DNA of 64,000 nucleotides, taken from assembly GCF_000143415.4 (NCBI RefSeq), contig NW_003314329.1, positions 212,619 to 276,618 on the forward strand, in the 5' to 3' direction. Shown here in pieces: positions 47,620 to 59,366 of the stretch. A model generated the notes under the pieces. The model was not told where the DNA came from. It saw nothing but the letters and a program-made list of their open reading frames with translations, and did no database searches. Each line of letters begins with the position of its first letter. Positions within the stretch are counted from its first letter, which is position 1. The DNA comes from Selaginella moellendorffii. Its lineage: Eukaryota; Streptophyta; Lycopodiopsida; Selaginellales; Selaginellaceae. Position numbers and translations under genes: made by a program.

Positions 47620-48400
47620 TTGTCTATTGCTTTTTGATTCTATGGAAGAGGACGGCCAACTTGAAATTTAAGATACCTTTTTAAGCCATTTGAAATCCCA
47701 TTCCTTTCCCTAGAAATATACAAACAAATTTGCCCTAATTTATTTTAGAACCTGCTGCAAGATTGAAAAAATCTAGATCCTCCTTAACTTTATTCATGTT
47801 TTCCAAGATTCCTTTTGCTACTATTCTAGTGTCACTTACAAAGGCACTAGAATTCAACTGGTTTTCTACCATTGCAGCTGTATCTTGCAATGAGTCTTAA
47901 TACCCAAGCAACACCATCCCTTCTGGCCCTTCTAGTCTGGTTAGATAGTGTGCTAAAGTATCAGCCACAAATACGAACAAAAAGGAGCCCTTGTCTTACT
48001 GATCATTGTAACTTAATCGTATTGCCAACTGTCCCATTTATTGTGACTTTGCTTGTTGCATCTGAATAGAGAGTGCAATCCATCTTATGAATTTATCCAG
48101 AATTCCAATTTTTTTCCATTGTTAATTGTAAGAACTCCCAATCCACTCTATCATATGTTTTCTCAAAATCTGCAAACCTCAATACTTAACTTATTCTTGA
48201 GTTAGCAACACTGTCAATATGTTATCTACCAACTATCTCCCTTCTACAAAGCCATTCTGAGTATCATGTATTGTTAGGAGAATCGATCTTAATATTTTAG
48301 CCAAAGCCTTAGCTATGATCTTATAAAGTGTATTATGCATTAAAATTGGCCTCCAATTCTAGTCTGACTTTGTCAATTGGGCTTTTCATATGGGCAAAGC
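47620..48400 (-). pseudogene. Decayed LINE reverse transcriptase fragment
   Basis: On the minus strand, in several broken frames, plant LINE RT motifs appear in order. These are YKIIAKALAKIL followed by QNGFVEGR (about 48340-48240), DFEKTYDRVDWEFL (about 48165), a degenerate NGT...VRQG stretch (about 48030-47980), and a late ..SKIN motif near 47760. Many stops and frameshifts interrupt it. Non-LTR elements of the L1 type carry this RT; the catalytic FADD box is no longer recognisable. No endonuclease part was identified. Confidence 0.72.
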
Positions 48401-49225
48401 TGGTGTCTATACAACAAAGTCTGTAGGCAACAGGCATGCTTAGGCAGAAGCCTGGCCAAGGAGATGCCACTCTCTAGTGACAAGATCACAAGATGGAACA
48501 TTTTGGGAGTTCATTTTGTCAAGAGAGTAGAGCTCCTGCAAACAGTGCTTGATCCAGGATCCATAGGAATAGAGGAAATCCAAACTCACCTTAGTACACA
48601 ATTACTGTTGTTAGAAGCACGAAAAAATCATCACTGGTTTCCAACCTGGCATTCTTTCGGCCGGCTGGCACCAAAGATTGACAAGGCAAAGCTATGCACA
48701 TCAGACGCAGTTACAGATCTTCCGTATCCAGGCACCTGGTTACAGACTCAACCAGGTAACACTTTCAAGGTGCTTTTGTAATCCTCATATACAGCCAGGC
48801 GTTTCCTTTTTTGGTTTTTATTTTCTTTCAGAAACACCTTATAAAAGGTTAGCACAAAGGGATTCAGCTACCATGCCATGTTTAGTTTAGACAGATGAGG
48901 GATTGTTTTGAAGATACTATGAAAAAAGAATATGTTTAGGATCCAATCTACTACCCAAAACTCTTAACGGTATCAGCTGTGAAAGGCTTTCAAAGTTCTG
49001 GTCAAGGTGTCATAACGGTACAAGCTGATTTTCCTTTTCCAACGGTGGCTCCACAAGCTGAAAGTAGCCTTCGTGCCATGATGACGTCGGAGCGAGACAA
49101 ATCCACTGCCACGATGAGTATGGAGCACGCGCTTCAATTTCTTGTATGAATCAGTCTCCTGCATTAAATTTCTCTATACCTTGGTGTTTGTGTTGGCTAC
49201 TTGGCGGAAGTGGTGGTGATCAGCT
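48401..49225. other. No gene recognised
   Basis: A 134-codon plus-strand ORF (48377-48781) has no recognisable motifs and overlaps the LINE relic. The rest is AT-rich with short frames only. The last 100 bp could be the former promoter or 5' UTR of the Hsp70-like relic that follows. Confidence 0.4.
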
Positions 49226-50453
49226 ATGGCTTCTACTGAATCGAAGGTGATAGCCGGGCCTGGCTTTTGGGACTACATTCTCATTTGCGCATCACTCTGA
49301 TCTGCAAAGCTTCTGCAACTGGAGGATGCAAGCAGGCCCTACTCTGACTCCAAGACGCAACCAGCTTGTTCTACTCTCCAGCCAGAGGGCTTCTTGCTTG
49401 GGGATGGAGCACGCTCAAAGCCTACTCAAAGCTCTCCAGGCTTCACTGGTCCCGGGTTTCTTCGTGACCAAGTTCAAGCCCATGCTCGAAAAGACTCCAG
49501 GAGGATGGTGTCTCTCTGGAGCGACGTTTCCAAAAGCAAGATGGAAAAGATGGCAGGGATCGTGAAGGGGAAGCATTGCTCCAGCTCCCCATACGAGTTC
49601 ATTCCTGCTCAAGATCGTCCTAAAGCTCAAAGACGTGGCAATCTTGTGCAAGGGTGATGTTGGTGGTGGGACGATCGACTTGGTGGTGCATGTCTATCAT
49701 AAAAGGCATGTGAGGTTTCTGCAAGCTCTGGGGAGTTGGGAGGAGGAACATATGTTGACAGGATTTGCTCAAGAGAAAGATTGGGTGCTTGGAAAACTTT
49801 GATGATCCATGAGCTCACAAGGTGGTGACTGGGGTCACTTGGGAAGAGCAGCTCACCAGCTGAAGTCAAGGTGTTTGAAACCACCCGAAAGCTCTCTAAG
49901 GCGTGGAAGAAGTTGGATGAGCAGCTGGAAGTACTATGAGATCAAGCTTAGCAAAGAACTGAGGGTCATCTTTGACACCAAGGTGGACAAGGTTCTAGCT
50001 AAGCAGCTTGATGCAAGCATAAAATATATCTTTGTGGTCGGGAGATGCCCGTACTTGATGAAGATTGAAGAGGAGAGCAATGATCGCGCCTCCAGGTGCT
50101 GCCATTGCAAAGCGTAGTAGTGGCTCTCGGGTTTGGGAGCGCTGGCGTTGTTTCCAGAATCTTCACGAAATGGTACAGTTGTAGTTCTTGTCAGAGATTT
50201 GAAGGTGACTGAGGATTACAAATTCATGGAGTTGAGAGGTGCAAAGATCGATTTTTATATTGATCAGAAAACCATGCCAATTCGACAACGTCAACCGAGA
50301 AGCTCTTCCTCTCAGGGTTTACCAAGAGAATTTTGTTCATGGGGTGAACATATTAGCTTTTCTATCAAGATGACAAATTTGCACAATAACCTTCAAGCTC
50401 CTTTTACTGACTTCAACAAATTAAGAGCAGCCATTAACGAGGGAAAAGTTTAG
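49226..50453 (+). pseudogene. Hsp70 family (HSPA12-like) pseudogene
   Basis: From ATG 49226 the start reads like an Hsp70-12 N-terminus. After MASTESKVIAG, a +1 shift gives FGTTFSFAHH, the ATP-binding FGTT box. Near 49650 another frame gives KGDVGGGTIDLVVHVYHKR, the phosphate-2 DxGGGTxD loop. At about 49970-50060 IFDTKVDKVLAKQLDASIKYIFVVG resembles the adenosine region that precedes LVGG. Further similarity extends to 50453 (SFSIKM near the C-terminus). At least three frame changes and missing segments show it is dead. HSPA12-type proteins are atypical Hsp70 ATPases. Confidence 0.7.
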
Positions 50454-50519
50454 GCGGAGATATATTACACGGCTAGACAACGATTCTAGACAACCTAAAG
50501 TGGGTGAATTCGATTCCTC

Positions 50520-51142
<623 letters not shown>

Positions 51143-51159
51143 TCAAGCCCTAGGACTGG

Positions 51160-51293
51160 CACTATTTATATTAGCACTCACGTGTTTGCTCCCGACGGTC
51201 CCGATCACTTCTTACGAAACGCACGGGCACGATGTGTTTTAGAAAGCACGATCCTCGTGAACCGTGCTGATTGGCTGAGCTCAATGACGTGGC
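51160..51293 (-). promoter_or_regulatory. Histone H3.3 promoter
   Basis: Upstream of the ATG on the minus strand are a TATAAATA-type box (about 51163-51170), a CCAAT box (AGCCAATCAG, 51267-51276) and CCACGTCA (51285-51292), the hexamer-type site known from plant histone genes. These lie within 175 bp of the start codon. Confidence 0.7.
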
Positions 51294-51329
51294 AAAAACT
51301 ATTTAGTTATAGGAGGATTCATTTAGTTT

Positions 51330-52261
51330 TTAGACATAAATTTTAAGATGTATTTCGATCTTTTTCTTCTTCCTTGTTCTGTTGGCCTTTTTCTCTCCTT
51401 TTCTTTTCTTGGGCACCTCCACGCTGTTGTTCTCTTCACTCTTGTTCTCCTCAGGAGGCTTCTGCAGTGTCATTCGTGACAATTGGAAAGAAGAAATAGA
51501 AACTTACATCTTTTCTTTTCTTGGGCACCTCCACGCTGTTGTTCTTTTCACTCTTGTTCTCCTCAGTAGGCTTCTGCAGTGTCATTCGTGACAATTGGAA
51601 AGAAGAAATAGAAACTTACATCTTCTTCATTAGCAGTCTCCTTTGTGCTGGCAGCATCGATCTTGTTGATAATGGACTTGTCTATTTTAACAATGTTCAC
51701 AACCTCGCCCTCGACATCTTCTTCACGGCAGGTTCTGGACGCCGGAAGCAAATTGCCAACAGCTGGGTTATGATATGTGACCCAGCTCTTAACCGTCAAA
51801 ACCTTTTCGAACCCGTCACCCTCAATCCCCTTTGACCTCAGGCACTGCGCAAGCTTCTCCTGCATCTCTAGAGCTGATAAGCTAGCAAGCTCTTTGGTGG
51901 TCATGGAGAAGTCGATCAATAGAGCCTTTGCCGACTTGAAGTCTCCATTGAACTCCCTGACCAGCTTTCGATAGCCCCACTTCGTGAGCTTGTCAGCGTT
52001 CGCTTCTTCCAACAGACCCAACTCGACAAGAACTTGCTTATCAATCCCTGGTGCCACATCTTTTGTTCTGAGTTGCCTGGCCTTTATATGTCGACCAAGT
52101 GAGTTGTACATCTCGGCTTTTGTTGCAAATCCATCCCACCACTCTTGTGGCATCACACCCTCAAAGCTCAGACGCCATGCATAAGCTCGACTTGGGAAAA
52201 CTCTCGTCTCCATCCTATTTGCAGCAGCCCTAACCCTAAACCCTAAACCCTTGGCCTCCAT
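51330..52261 (-). CDS. Unrecognised basic-tailed protein with duplicated exon
   Basis: Exons 52261-51620, 51573-51508 and 51461-51330 make 279 residues. Most of the chain is a soluble alpha-helical domain (MPQEWWDGFATKAEMYNSLG, KLTKWGYRKLVREFNGDF) that I do not recognise. The C-terminus is very basic with KKRK clusters, a likely nuclear or nucleolar signal. Exons 2 and 3 begin with near-identical 22-residue blocks and their 46-bp introns are nearly identical, from a 112-bp tandem duplication. The first codons overlap telomere-like CCCTAAA repeats; an alternative ATG at 52212 would leave these in the 5' UTR. The upstream SAP30BP-like stop is only 50 bp away. Confidence 0.7.
51397..51620 (-). 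repeat. 112-bp tandem duplication spanning exon and intron
   Basis: 51397-51508 and 51509-51620 differ at only a few positions. Each unit contains one 22-codon exon block and one 46-bp intron with intact splice sites, so both copies can be spliced in phase 0. Confidence 0.9.
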
Positions 52262-52311
52262 TTCTCTTGATAAAAGAACATTCCTAAATATTCCCTTCTC
52301 CGTTTGAAGGT

Positions 52312-53594
52312 TCAGCGGAGGTTTTTGCCGTGCCTGTCCTCGTCCTTCCGCTTGTGTTGCTGGACCCCCTGGATAGCCTGAGCTGCTTGTCTGGAAACAC
52401 ATCAATCAATCAATCAATCACAAGACTCAAAGCCAGCGTAACGACGTACGCGAAATTCAGAGCAGCTGCATTTGCGGACACCAGAGCCGCGGCCAGAGCG
52501 TTCTGGCTACTCAACGATGCACCACCAATGCTCCGAGAGTCGGGCTCAACCTATTGGCGACACAATACGCAAAATGAAAGGCATGAAACGAGAAAGAAGT
52601 CTCACCTTATCCCACTTGCTTTTCTTGTTGGTCCTGCTTTCAGGCTTTGGAGCAGCCGCAGCAGCCGCCTCGTTCAAGGATGGTATTGATGCGTTAACGT
52701 TCACTACAAGCTTTGCACCATCAGAAACCACAAACTTGTGTGCCACACATACCACAGACCTTTCTGCTGCATCATCTTCGCGGCGGCAGCGAGAGTGTTC
52801 GCTCGCACAAACTCCAGCTTCTGGTTCTGCTTCCTCTCCATGTCTCTACGGTCGAATTCCCGTTTCTGCTCGAGTGCTAGAAGAGAAGACTCGGGTCAGG
52901 ACCGAGGTACCGAGAGCGCACGCATAACTTACCGAGAGCGTCATAGAAGTCCTCGGGATCATAGCCATGTGGATCAAATATCTCCTTCTTGAAGCAGCTC
53001 CCGAGTTGATCCACGCCCTGGTGGATTACAGCACGGTGCAAGAAGTCGGGATTCCGGTAGCCTTTCGAGTTTCGGAGCTCGTCGTTGAAACTCCTGCCAG
53101 CATCTTTGAGCGACAAGAACCAGGTGAACTTGTCCTGCAAAACTACGATGATACACGTAAAGGAGAAGGAAAAAAGAGGGAGACACCCACCTGTAGCTCG
53201 TCAGAACACTTGCATGTTGGTGGCGATGGAAGAAAATCTGCGACTAAGCTCTCGTCGAGACACACGAGCTCTTCTTGTTGCGGCGTGACTTGTTCTCGGG
53301 GTGCTGGAGGAGAGGAATTTGGATCTGGCGGAGCCACAGCGGTGGCGGTGGCGCCGCCAGCTTCTTCTTCTCCTTCTTCTTTCGAAACTCCTAGCTCCGC
53401 GGCCTAGCGCAAAAAACAAAGCAACTCACTGCCTTGGAACCCATGCCATCACTCACCTCCACCTCTGTCGCCTCGTCGTGCGCGTAATCCACAATGGCGG
53501 CAGCCTCCTTGCCCTCCTCCTCCTCTCCATCGTCGTCCTCGTCCTCGTCGTTGTAGAGCGAGAGCAGGGCAATTCCCTCCGCCTTGCGCTTCAT
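52312..53594 (-). CDS. SAP30-binding protein / HCNGP-like transcriptional regulator
   Basis: Reading from ATG 53594, about seven exons with introns near 30-60 bp give roughly 330 residues. The N-terminus is acidic (YNDEDEDDDGEEEEG). The core matches the HCNGP/SAP30BP family: FLPSPPTCKCSDELQ, then DKFTWFLSLKDAGRSFNDEL, GYRNPDFLHRAV and GSCFKKEIFDPHGYDPEDFY. The C-terminal part contains KKSKWDK and a short basic end. The last intron donor is phase 2, placing the stop TGA at 52312-52314. Animal SAP30BP acts in transcription repression and splicing in the nucleus; the plant role is inferred from homology. It shares a 36-bp gap with the divergent Tic22-like gene. Confidence 0.85.
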
Positions 53595-53630
53595 TTGCTG
53601 GAAACCCTAGCCTCACTAGGGAACTTGGCC
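53595..53630. promoter_or_regulatory. 36-bp gap between divergent start codons
   Basis: Only 36 bp separate the start codons of the SAP30BP-like and Tic22-like genes. The gap contains GAAACCCTAG, a telo-box motif common upstream of plant genes for translation and nuclear functions. Promoters and UTRs must overlap the neighbouring coding regions. Confidence 0.6.
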
Positions 53631-55692
53631 ATGGCGATTCTGCTGGACGAGGAGGAGGAGGAGGAGCTGTGGTGGATTCCCGTCCCCACGGCGCAGCAGG
53701 GCCGCTGCCGCAAGGTATGCATTGGAGGCGCGCTGTGCTCCGTGCTCAATGCAGCGGTGGATTTTCACCACCATCGTAGGTATTGTTGGAGCTCCGTCGC
53801 TGTCTCTCATGAAGCTTCTTGTTTTGGCTAGTGCGTCGGGATGGCCTCTTCCAGCTCGCCAGCGCTCTTGGAGCGGACAGCAAGAGCCTGGTACCATTGG
53901 TCACACTCCACAATCTGGGGAGCTCCACGAGCACACACGGAGCACACACCGAGGAGAAATCCAGGCCGGCCAAGCCGAATGGATTTGTTTTCAGCAAGGG
54001 CCTGGGCTTCGCGGGACAAGTATTTGGCCTCTACTCGAGCTCTCGCAGCTGCCTTGTGGGTGTGGAAGAGAAGCGGTACCTCAAAGACCTTCCATTCTCT
54101 TGCTCTTTCGTCAAGAGGTAGGCTCGCATGCATCTAATCTCCTCTTTACAGGATTATGGTGCTATGGTGACAGGTTTCTGTCCAAGATACTTCGCGTCGA
54201 GGCTTCCAAAGGCCCAGCGTTTCACTTCTATATCAATCACGATGATGCAAGTATGCTTTGCATGTCCTAGGTGAAATAGAGAGATCGACACAAGCCTCGT
54301 CGCTAAACTCGGTCGTGTGTTTTATCTTGTGTCATGCCAGAGGCGTATCTCAATCGCTTAAAGGTGCCCGACATGGAGATTGGTTCCGTTCCCTTGCATC
54401 TCGCATATAAGTTCTTTAAGGTAAAAAGTTCTTCAACACTGGTTTCTTTCTTTGTATTAATACGTTGCTTGTTTTGCTCACAGGAAAGGCCTTCGCTGTT
54501 TAGTTTCATTCCTTCGAAAAAACAGGTAGCTGCGCTGCGCAGCTTATCAAGTGACAACTCACATCCATGCCTGCAGGTAGATCTTGCCAAAACCATTATA
54601 AAGAAGGAGCAAGGTGGAAAGGCCGCTCAACAATTTCAAGGTGTTCCGGTGTTCACATCTCACTGTTTGAGCATTCTTGTCGTTGGGCCTAGTGGTGCGC
54701 GGTGGTACGTTAACGTTTTCTTCCTTGAGTAAGATATAATGCCGTGGTACAGGTTCAGGCCACATTTTTTTAAAAAGGAAGAGCTGGACGGGGTGATTAG
54801 ATCGTCTATGGAACATCACTATCAGTCACTGATTCGAAATCGACGGGCTCGAAGACACAATCAAGTGAGCGACTTCCCGTCGGATATGGCTGAAGATGAC
54901 CTCGAGATGCTGGAGTCACAAGACGTATATTTGCCTAGCGAATTTTCGTACTGATAAAATATTCTATGTTCACAGATTCAGGATTTTGTAGAGGACATGG
55001 ACGAATGGAGCTCTGTGCTCGAGTCGATCATGGCCAAGGCTGCACAGATGTATTTTCAAGACACCTTGGATAGAGCCATTTTTGGGAACAAGTGGTGCAG
55101 AATGCTAGCCGGAATCCAACCGAGCTTTCCCATCTTAGTGGACTCATTCGAGCGAAGGTACTCTTGAAAGCTGTTCTCACAAGGGTCATATCGTGCTGCT
55201 TACAGGGTGACATCTGAGACGGAGAATGCCGTTGTCAGCCACCACGAACAGAAGAAACCTCACAAAGGTAAAGAAGCTCTTCTTGGATTTTGGTTCTGAC
55301 TGCTGTGTTTTGTTTTTTTGGCAACAGCCAGTGGATGGTTTGACAGATTGGGACTCAACTTGCCAGCTCAAACGTGCGTTGATCCGCTAATTTCTATATA
55401 TGCGTTCCCACTGACGCTGTTATCGTTCTCCAGGCCCGAAGACGAGGAGGAGCTAAGCACGCAAACTCCACATCTAACTGTAGTCGCCGGCATTGCTGGA
55501 AGTTCCACAGACCAGGTGGTGAAAGCCGCGTCTTCTGCGATTCAAGAGGCCAGAGACAAGATTGAGAGGAACGAAATGACTCTGGAAAATCTTTTCATTG
55601 CGGACTTGGGTGGTCCTCATATATGGTCCAATCCCAGCGCGGGGCTGTCCGGACTTGGAGGAGGATCATCTGACGAGCGTAGCGAAGCATAG
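53631..55692 (+). CDS. Tic22-like family protein
   Basis: Exon 1 (from 53631, MAILLDEEEEEELWW) joins LASALGADSKSLVPLVTLHN after an acceptor near 53853. The next join (acceptor near 54173) gives FLSKILRV. Further exons carry the Tic22-type core: YINHDDAKAYLNRLKVPDMEIGSVPL, SKKQVDLAK, GVPVFTS and RFRPHFFKKEELD. A C-terminal extension with FVEDMDEWSSVLESIM and the final exon (to TAG 55690) follow. Tic22 proteins work at the chloroplast import apparatus in the intermembrane space; larger plant Tic22-like members have such C-terminal extensions. Several splice sites were chosen to keep the frame, so exact boundaries are uncertain. No clear transit peptide is visible in the acidic N-terminus. Confidence 0.7.
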
Positions 55693-55699
55693 ATAACTG

Positions 55700-56062
55700 T
55701 CAGCTGTGCTGGTGGTGTTTGAGCACATCGCGGACCTCGAACGCAGTCCGGCTTTGGACAACAATGTCATACATGTGTGTCGTCTTCAGCTTGGTGAAGT
55801 CCGCCGGCAGCGAGATGAAGTATGGCCCGTTGACGCTGCGAAAGTACTGCCGGCTCTCCTCCGCCTCGGAATCACACCTCTCCCATCCCAGCGCGAAAAG
55901 CTTGTCCTCGAGCAGATCGAAAGACGTGATGACTTCGTTCGTGGCCCGGTACACGAGCTGCTTCTTTGGCGGCTCCCAAGCCTTGAAGTTGTCCAGCGGT
56001 TGCTTCATCGGATTCCGCACAAGCGTGGCCACGCCGTCTCGAAACAGCCACACACCCGACAT
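55700..56062 (-). CDS. FLOWERING PROMOTING FACTOR 1-like protein
   Basis: A single-exon 120-residue protein starting MSGVWLFRDGVATLVRNP. The family motifs LVYRATNEVITSFDLLEDKL, ALGWERC, ISLPADFTKLK, HMYDIVV and FEVRDVL are all present. FPF1-like proteins are small cytosolic or nuclear proteins of land plants that influence growth and flowering time; in a seedless plant the role must be different. Its stop lies 7 bp from the stop of the convergent Tic22-like gene. Confidence 0.93.
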   Translation of the reverse strand: MSGVWLFRDGVATLVRNPMKQPLDNFKAWEPPKKQLVYRATNEVITSFDLLEDKLFALGWERCDSEAEESRQYFRSVNGPYFISLPADFTKLKTTHMYDIVVQSRTAFEVRDVLKHHQHS

Positions 56063-56445
56063 ACCACCACACTCCCTGGAGAGGAAACGTTAGAGCGCTC
56101 AAGCTTTGCGAAGAAATGAAAAGGAAAGAAGCTGCGAACAGGAGTGAAGTTCTGCGAACCTGAGTCGACCCGCCCCAAGCCGAGACTGCGACTGACAAGG
56201 AGATCACAAGCGCGAAAAGCAAAGCATTGCTCGGTGACAAAGTCAAGAGAAAAATGATTGCGCGAGCCACTGTAGGCGCCGACTAGTGAGGGAGCGAACG
56301 AGAGGCCGATCCATTTGGAGCCCACGACATCCCAGAAAGGTGACGCATCTCATAATTCCCCCACTCAGCTCGCGGTGCCCCGCTGGTCGGATCCACCAAC
56401 AGATAACTGCTTTGCTCCAAGTACACACGTCCGTACGATGGCCCA
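56063..56445 (-). promoter_or_regulatory. Upstream region of the FPF1-like gene
   Basis: The 383 bp lie between the FPF1-like start and the AUG7 stop. They should include the FPF1-like promoter and 5' UTR and the AUG7 3' UTR. No conserved box or RNA gene could be placed. Confidence 0.4.
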
Positions 56446-57997
56446 CTAAGTTGTCACCCGTGCCGCCGAGGCCGAGAGGACCGCAAGCCCGCGGTTGAGA
56501 TCGACGAGTGCCTCCTCGCACTCGGACACGAGCTTCTCGAGGGAGCCGTCGGCGCGAGCAGTGGTAGCAGCACCATCTTCCACGGAGGTGGCGGTGGGAG
56601 AAGTTGAAGTTTCAGAGACGGCGGCGATGGCTGCATGCGAGTCCCGCAAGCTACGAAGGTTGCGAAGCAGCTGCAACCACCGGAGGATTGGAGGGTTCAG
56701 TGCAGTTGATTGGTTTTCACGTCTCTCACCTTGAGGAGGAGTTTATACGACTCCAACAGCCGGTTCGCAGCCGGTCCCAATCCATGCAGCTGGGGCAGCT
56801 CCATCGTGTGTGTCCAGGGTCGTATTTCCTGCGGGGTATACGTGATCACAACAAACATACATCGTACGAGAGCGAAAGAAAGAGGGGGAGAGCGCGGGCA
56901 CCTTTGAATATATATGATTGAATACTTTGGCGGTCTCGAGGAAAGATTCCAGCTGCGCCTTTAATTCGTTCCCAGCCTCGGAATGGTCTTCATTCGGGTT
57001 GTAGTTTTGCTGGACCAATGGCAGAACTCAGCGGTTTTGGATCCGAGTCAAAGCAGCACATGAAGCTCAAGCATTAAAAAACGAGAGGAGAAACCCACCT
57101 TCGAGGCCAGATCATCAACAACCTGCTGGAGATCGGCCAGGTGCTTGACATAGTCGGCGAGTTTGTTTTCTAGCTCGGACACGTCCGGCCTGCAAACAAA
57201 GTCAAGGTCGAGCGTTAACCAGACAGACACAAGACGCGTCACTTACACTGGGAAGCTCGTCTGGATCTGTACGTCGGGCGGGAAGAGCTTGCATTCCTCG
57301 GAGAAAACTTGGGCCTGCTTCTCCGAGATAGCATCAAGGAACTGGATGTCCTTGGCAACCTGGTCATCCACACTATAGGCACGCACGAAACGAGGATGAG
57401 GGTGGTGGCGTTCATACGGGTTTGAGAGGAAAGAGCACCAACCTCCATTCCGGATTGTCAGCGACGCAGCTCGCCTCAACCAGGTTGACAATCAAGCGCA
57501 GCATCTCGGCACGACTTTCGTAGCTCCCTTTACCCTGTGGTGGAAGGAGCATTGGTTTGCCGGATCCACAAAATCCACACACTTTAAGCCAGAGTTACCT
57601 GGACAGCGTCTAGATCCACAGTCGGTGTCAAGCCCAGAAACCTGGCGATCTCAGCTAAATCTGCGAAAGAGATGAAAAGGTCGTCGCCTTTGCCACAATC
57701 ACAATCTGGATTCGAGAATGGGCTCACGCTGTGTTCGCGTAGATTCTTCGTCCCGCTCGGTGCCATCGCCCTGTGCTCCTTGCTGCGTGAAAGGCGACTT
57801 ATCCCCTAGGAGCCTAATCAAACACCAAATGCCAAGAGAGCGTGGCGTGGAAAGGGCGAGCAAAGCTCAAGAACTTACTTGAAGAAGAGCCACTCGAGCA
57901 GCGCATAGCGCTCCAGGCCGGCGTAGAGCAGCGATTGCGCCGGCACCGAAGCTCGCGGGTAGTCGAGCGCCATGAGCTTGCTCTGGACCTCCTCCAT
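56446..57997 (-). CDS. AUG7: HAUS augmin-like complex subunit 7
   Basis: From ATG 57997, [21 protein letters not shown] is the typical plant AUG7 start, followed by [11 protein letters not shown]. Later exons carry [93 protein letters not shown] and [12 protein letters not shown]. The end is [15 protein letters not shown] and [22 protein letters not shown] before TAG at 56446. Augmin recruits gamma-tubulin to existing microtubules to branch them in spindles and phragmoplasts; AUG7 belongs to its microtubule-binding half. Introns are about 45-110 bp. Length and order match the Arabidopsis protein. Confidence 0.93.
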
Positions 57998-58195
57998 CGC
58001 AAATGTAGATGCTAGAGCTAGGGCAAGGCGACCATGGAAGAAGTCTCAATCTTCTGTTGCTTTTACCTATAATGTATGTATGGTTGCTCCCTTCTACAAC
58101 CCAGGAAGGAGAACAAGAACAAGAATCCAAAATCCAAGAATGTGGGATGCGATCCAGCGATGGATCGCGCCGGACCACCGGTGCTCACGAATCTC

Positions 58196-58205
58196 CCTCT
58201 CCCCC

Positions 58206-58243
<38 letters not shown>
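58196..58243 (+). repeat. (CT)n microsatellite
   Basis: About 48 bp of CT/CCCTCT repeats reach up to the stop codon of the GATL gene and fall in its 3' UTR. Confidence 0.9.
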
Positions 58244-58245
<2 letters not shown>

Positions 58246-59366
58246 GCCACCATGGAGAGCGCGAGCGCCAGTTGCGGGTGGCGATGGCGGTAGCGGAAGA
58301 GATCATAGGGAGCCCAGAGGCTGTCGAGCGGGCATGGCGTGCCCGAATCCAGGCGCGCCCATGGCTTGCCCTTGCCGCTCCAATGCAGCAAGCTCACTGG
58401 CCCCGGGTGGAGATCCCGGCAGCTGCCCACCACGCAGTCCCCGCCCAGGCCGTGCTGGTTCCACCGGTGCTCGATCGCCTCCACCTCGCCCGCGAACACC
58501 AGCAAGAAAGGGGGCAGCGATCCCAGCTCGTAGATCTTGCTCTCCTTGCGCACGTCCATCCAGGCCTCGAGCATGGCGGTATAGCCGCCGCGCCGCCACG
58601 CGCGCAAGTCCATCACCATGACGCCGGTGTTGAAGTAGCAGGGCGTGGAGGACCTGGCCGCGAAGGTGGACGCCAGCGTCTCGTTGCTCCAGAAGGCGGG
58701 CGTGAAGTACCTGGTGAAATTGGCAGCGCAGTACTCCGGGGCGCCCAGGACGTGGCCGTCCCGGAGCTCCGTCCGCCATAGCTTGGCAATGTCGTCCACC
58801 ACCACCACATCGGAGTCGAGGTAGATGACGCGGTGGATGCACTCGTCCAGCATCGCCGCCAGGTAGTTCCGCGCGTAGTTGAGGGGCTGCTCGAGGTCGG
58901 AGCGCACGCTGGAGGAGATCCGGCCGCGGACCAGCGCCTCCTGGAACTCGTACGCCTTGAACCTGAGGTACGGGAACGTCTGCTTCACCACGGATTGGAG
59001 CGCGTCCATGGGCAGCTCCTCGGGATGGTGATCATGCCCGGGCGACGCGATGAGGAAGTGGAAGACGATGCTCTCGGGGCAGACGGCGTGCTGGACGATG
59101 GAGAGCACCGCGGCCATGGAGCCGCGGAGATAGGCGCGATCCAGCGTCATTGCTACGTGAATCGCGCCCGGATCATGGCACCACCCGGGCCGCTGCGCTG
59201 GATCTAGCCTCTGCCGCGGGCACTCCTTGCCGTTTCGAAACGCTGGAGCCTCGTGGAAGAGCTGCTGCTGCCCGAACTGGGAAGATCGGATGGCCTCGGC
59301 CGCGGGAGCCCACGAGTGCATCGCCGGCAACAAGATGGTGAGGAGCACCAGCAGCGCCCACACCAT
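58242..59366 (-). CDS. Galacturonosyltransferase-like (GATL) protein, GT8
   Basis: A single exon encodes 374 residues. The N-terminal hydrophobic stretch (residues 2-24) is a signal peptide or anchor. The GT8 fold follows, with [21 protein letters not shown], the metal-binding DxD in [47 protein letters not shown] and [13 protein letters not shown] proteins are Golgi enzymes thought to make pectin or xylan parts; they lack the long stem of GAUTs, as here. Intron-free structure is usual for the family. The coding sequence is GC-rich with G/C at third positions, unlike the repeat DNA to the left. Confidence 0.93.

Noticed and set aside
48377-48781. Protein gene of 134 codons
   Set aside because: No recognisable motif and it overlaps the minus-strand LINE relic; likely chance frame.
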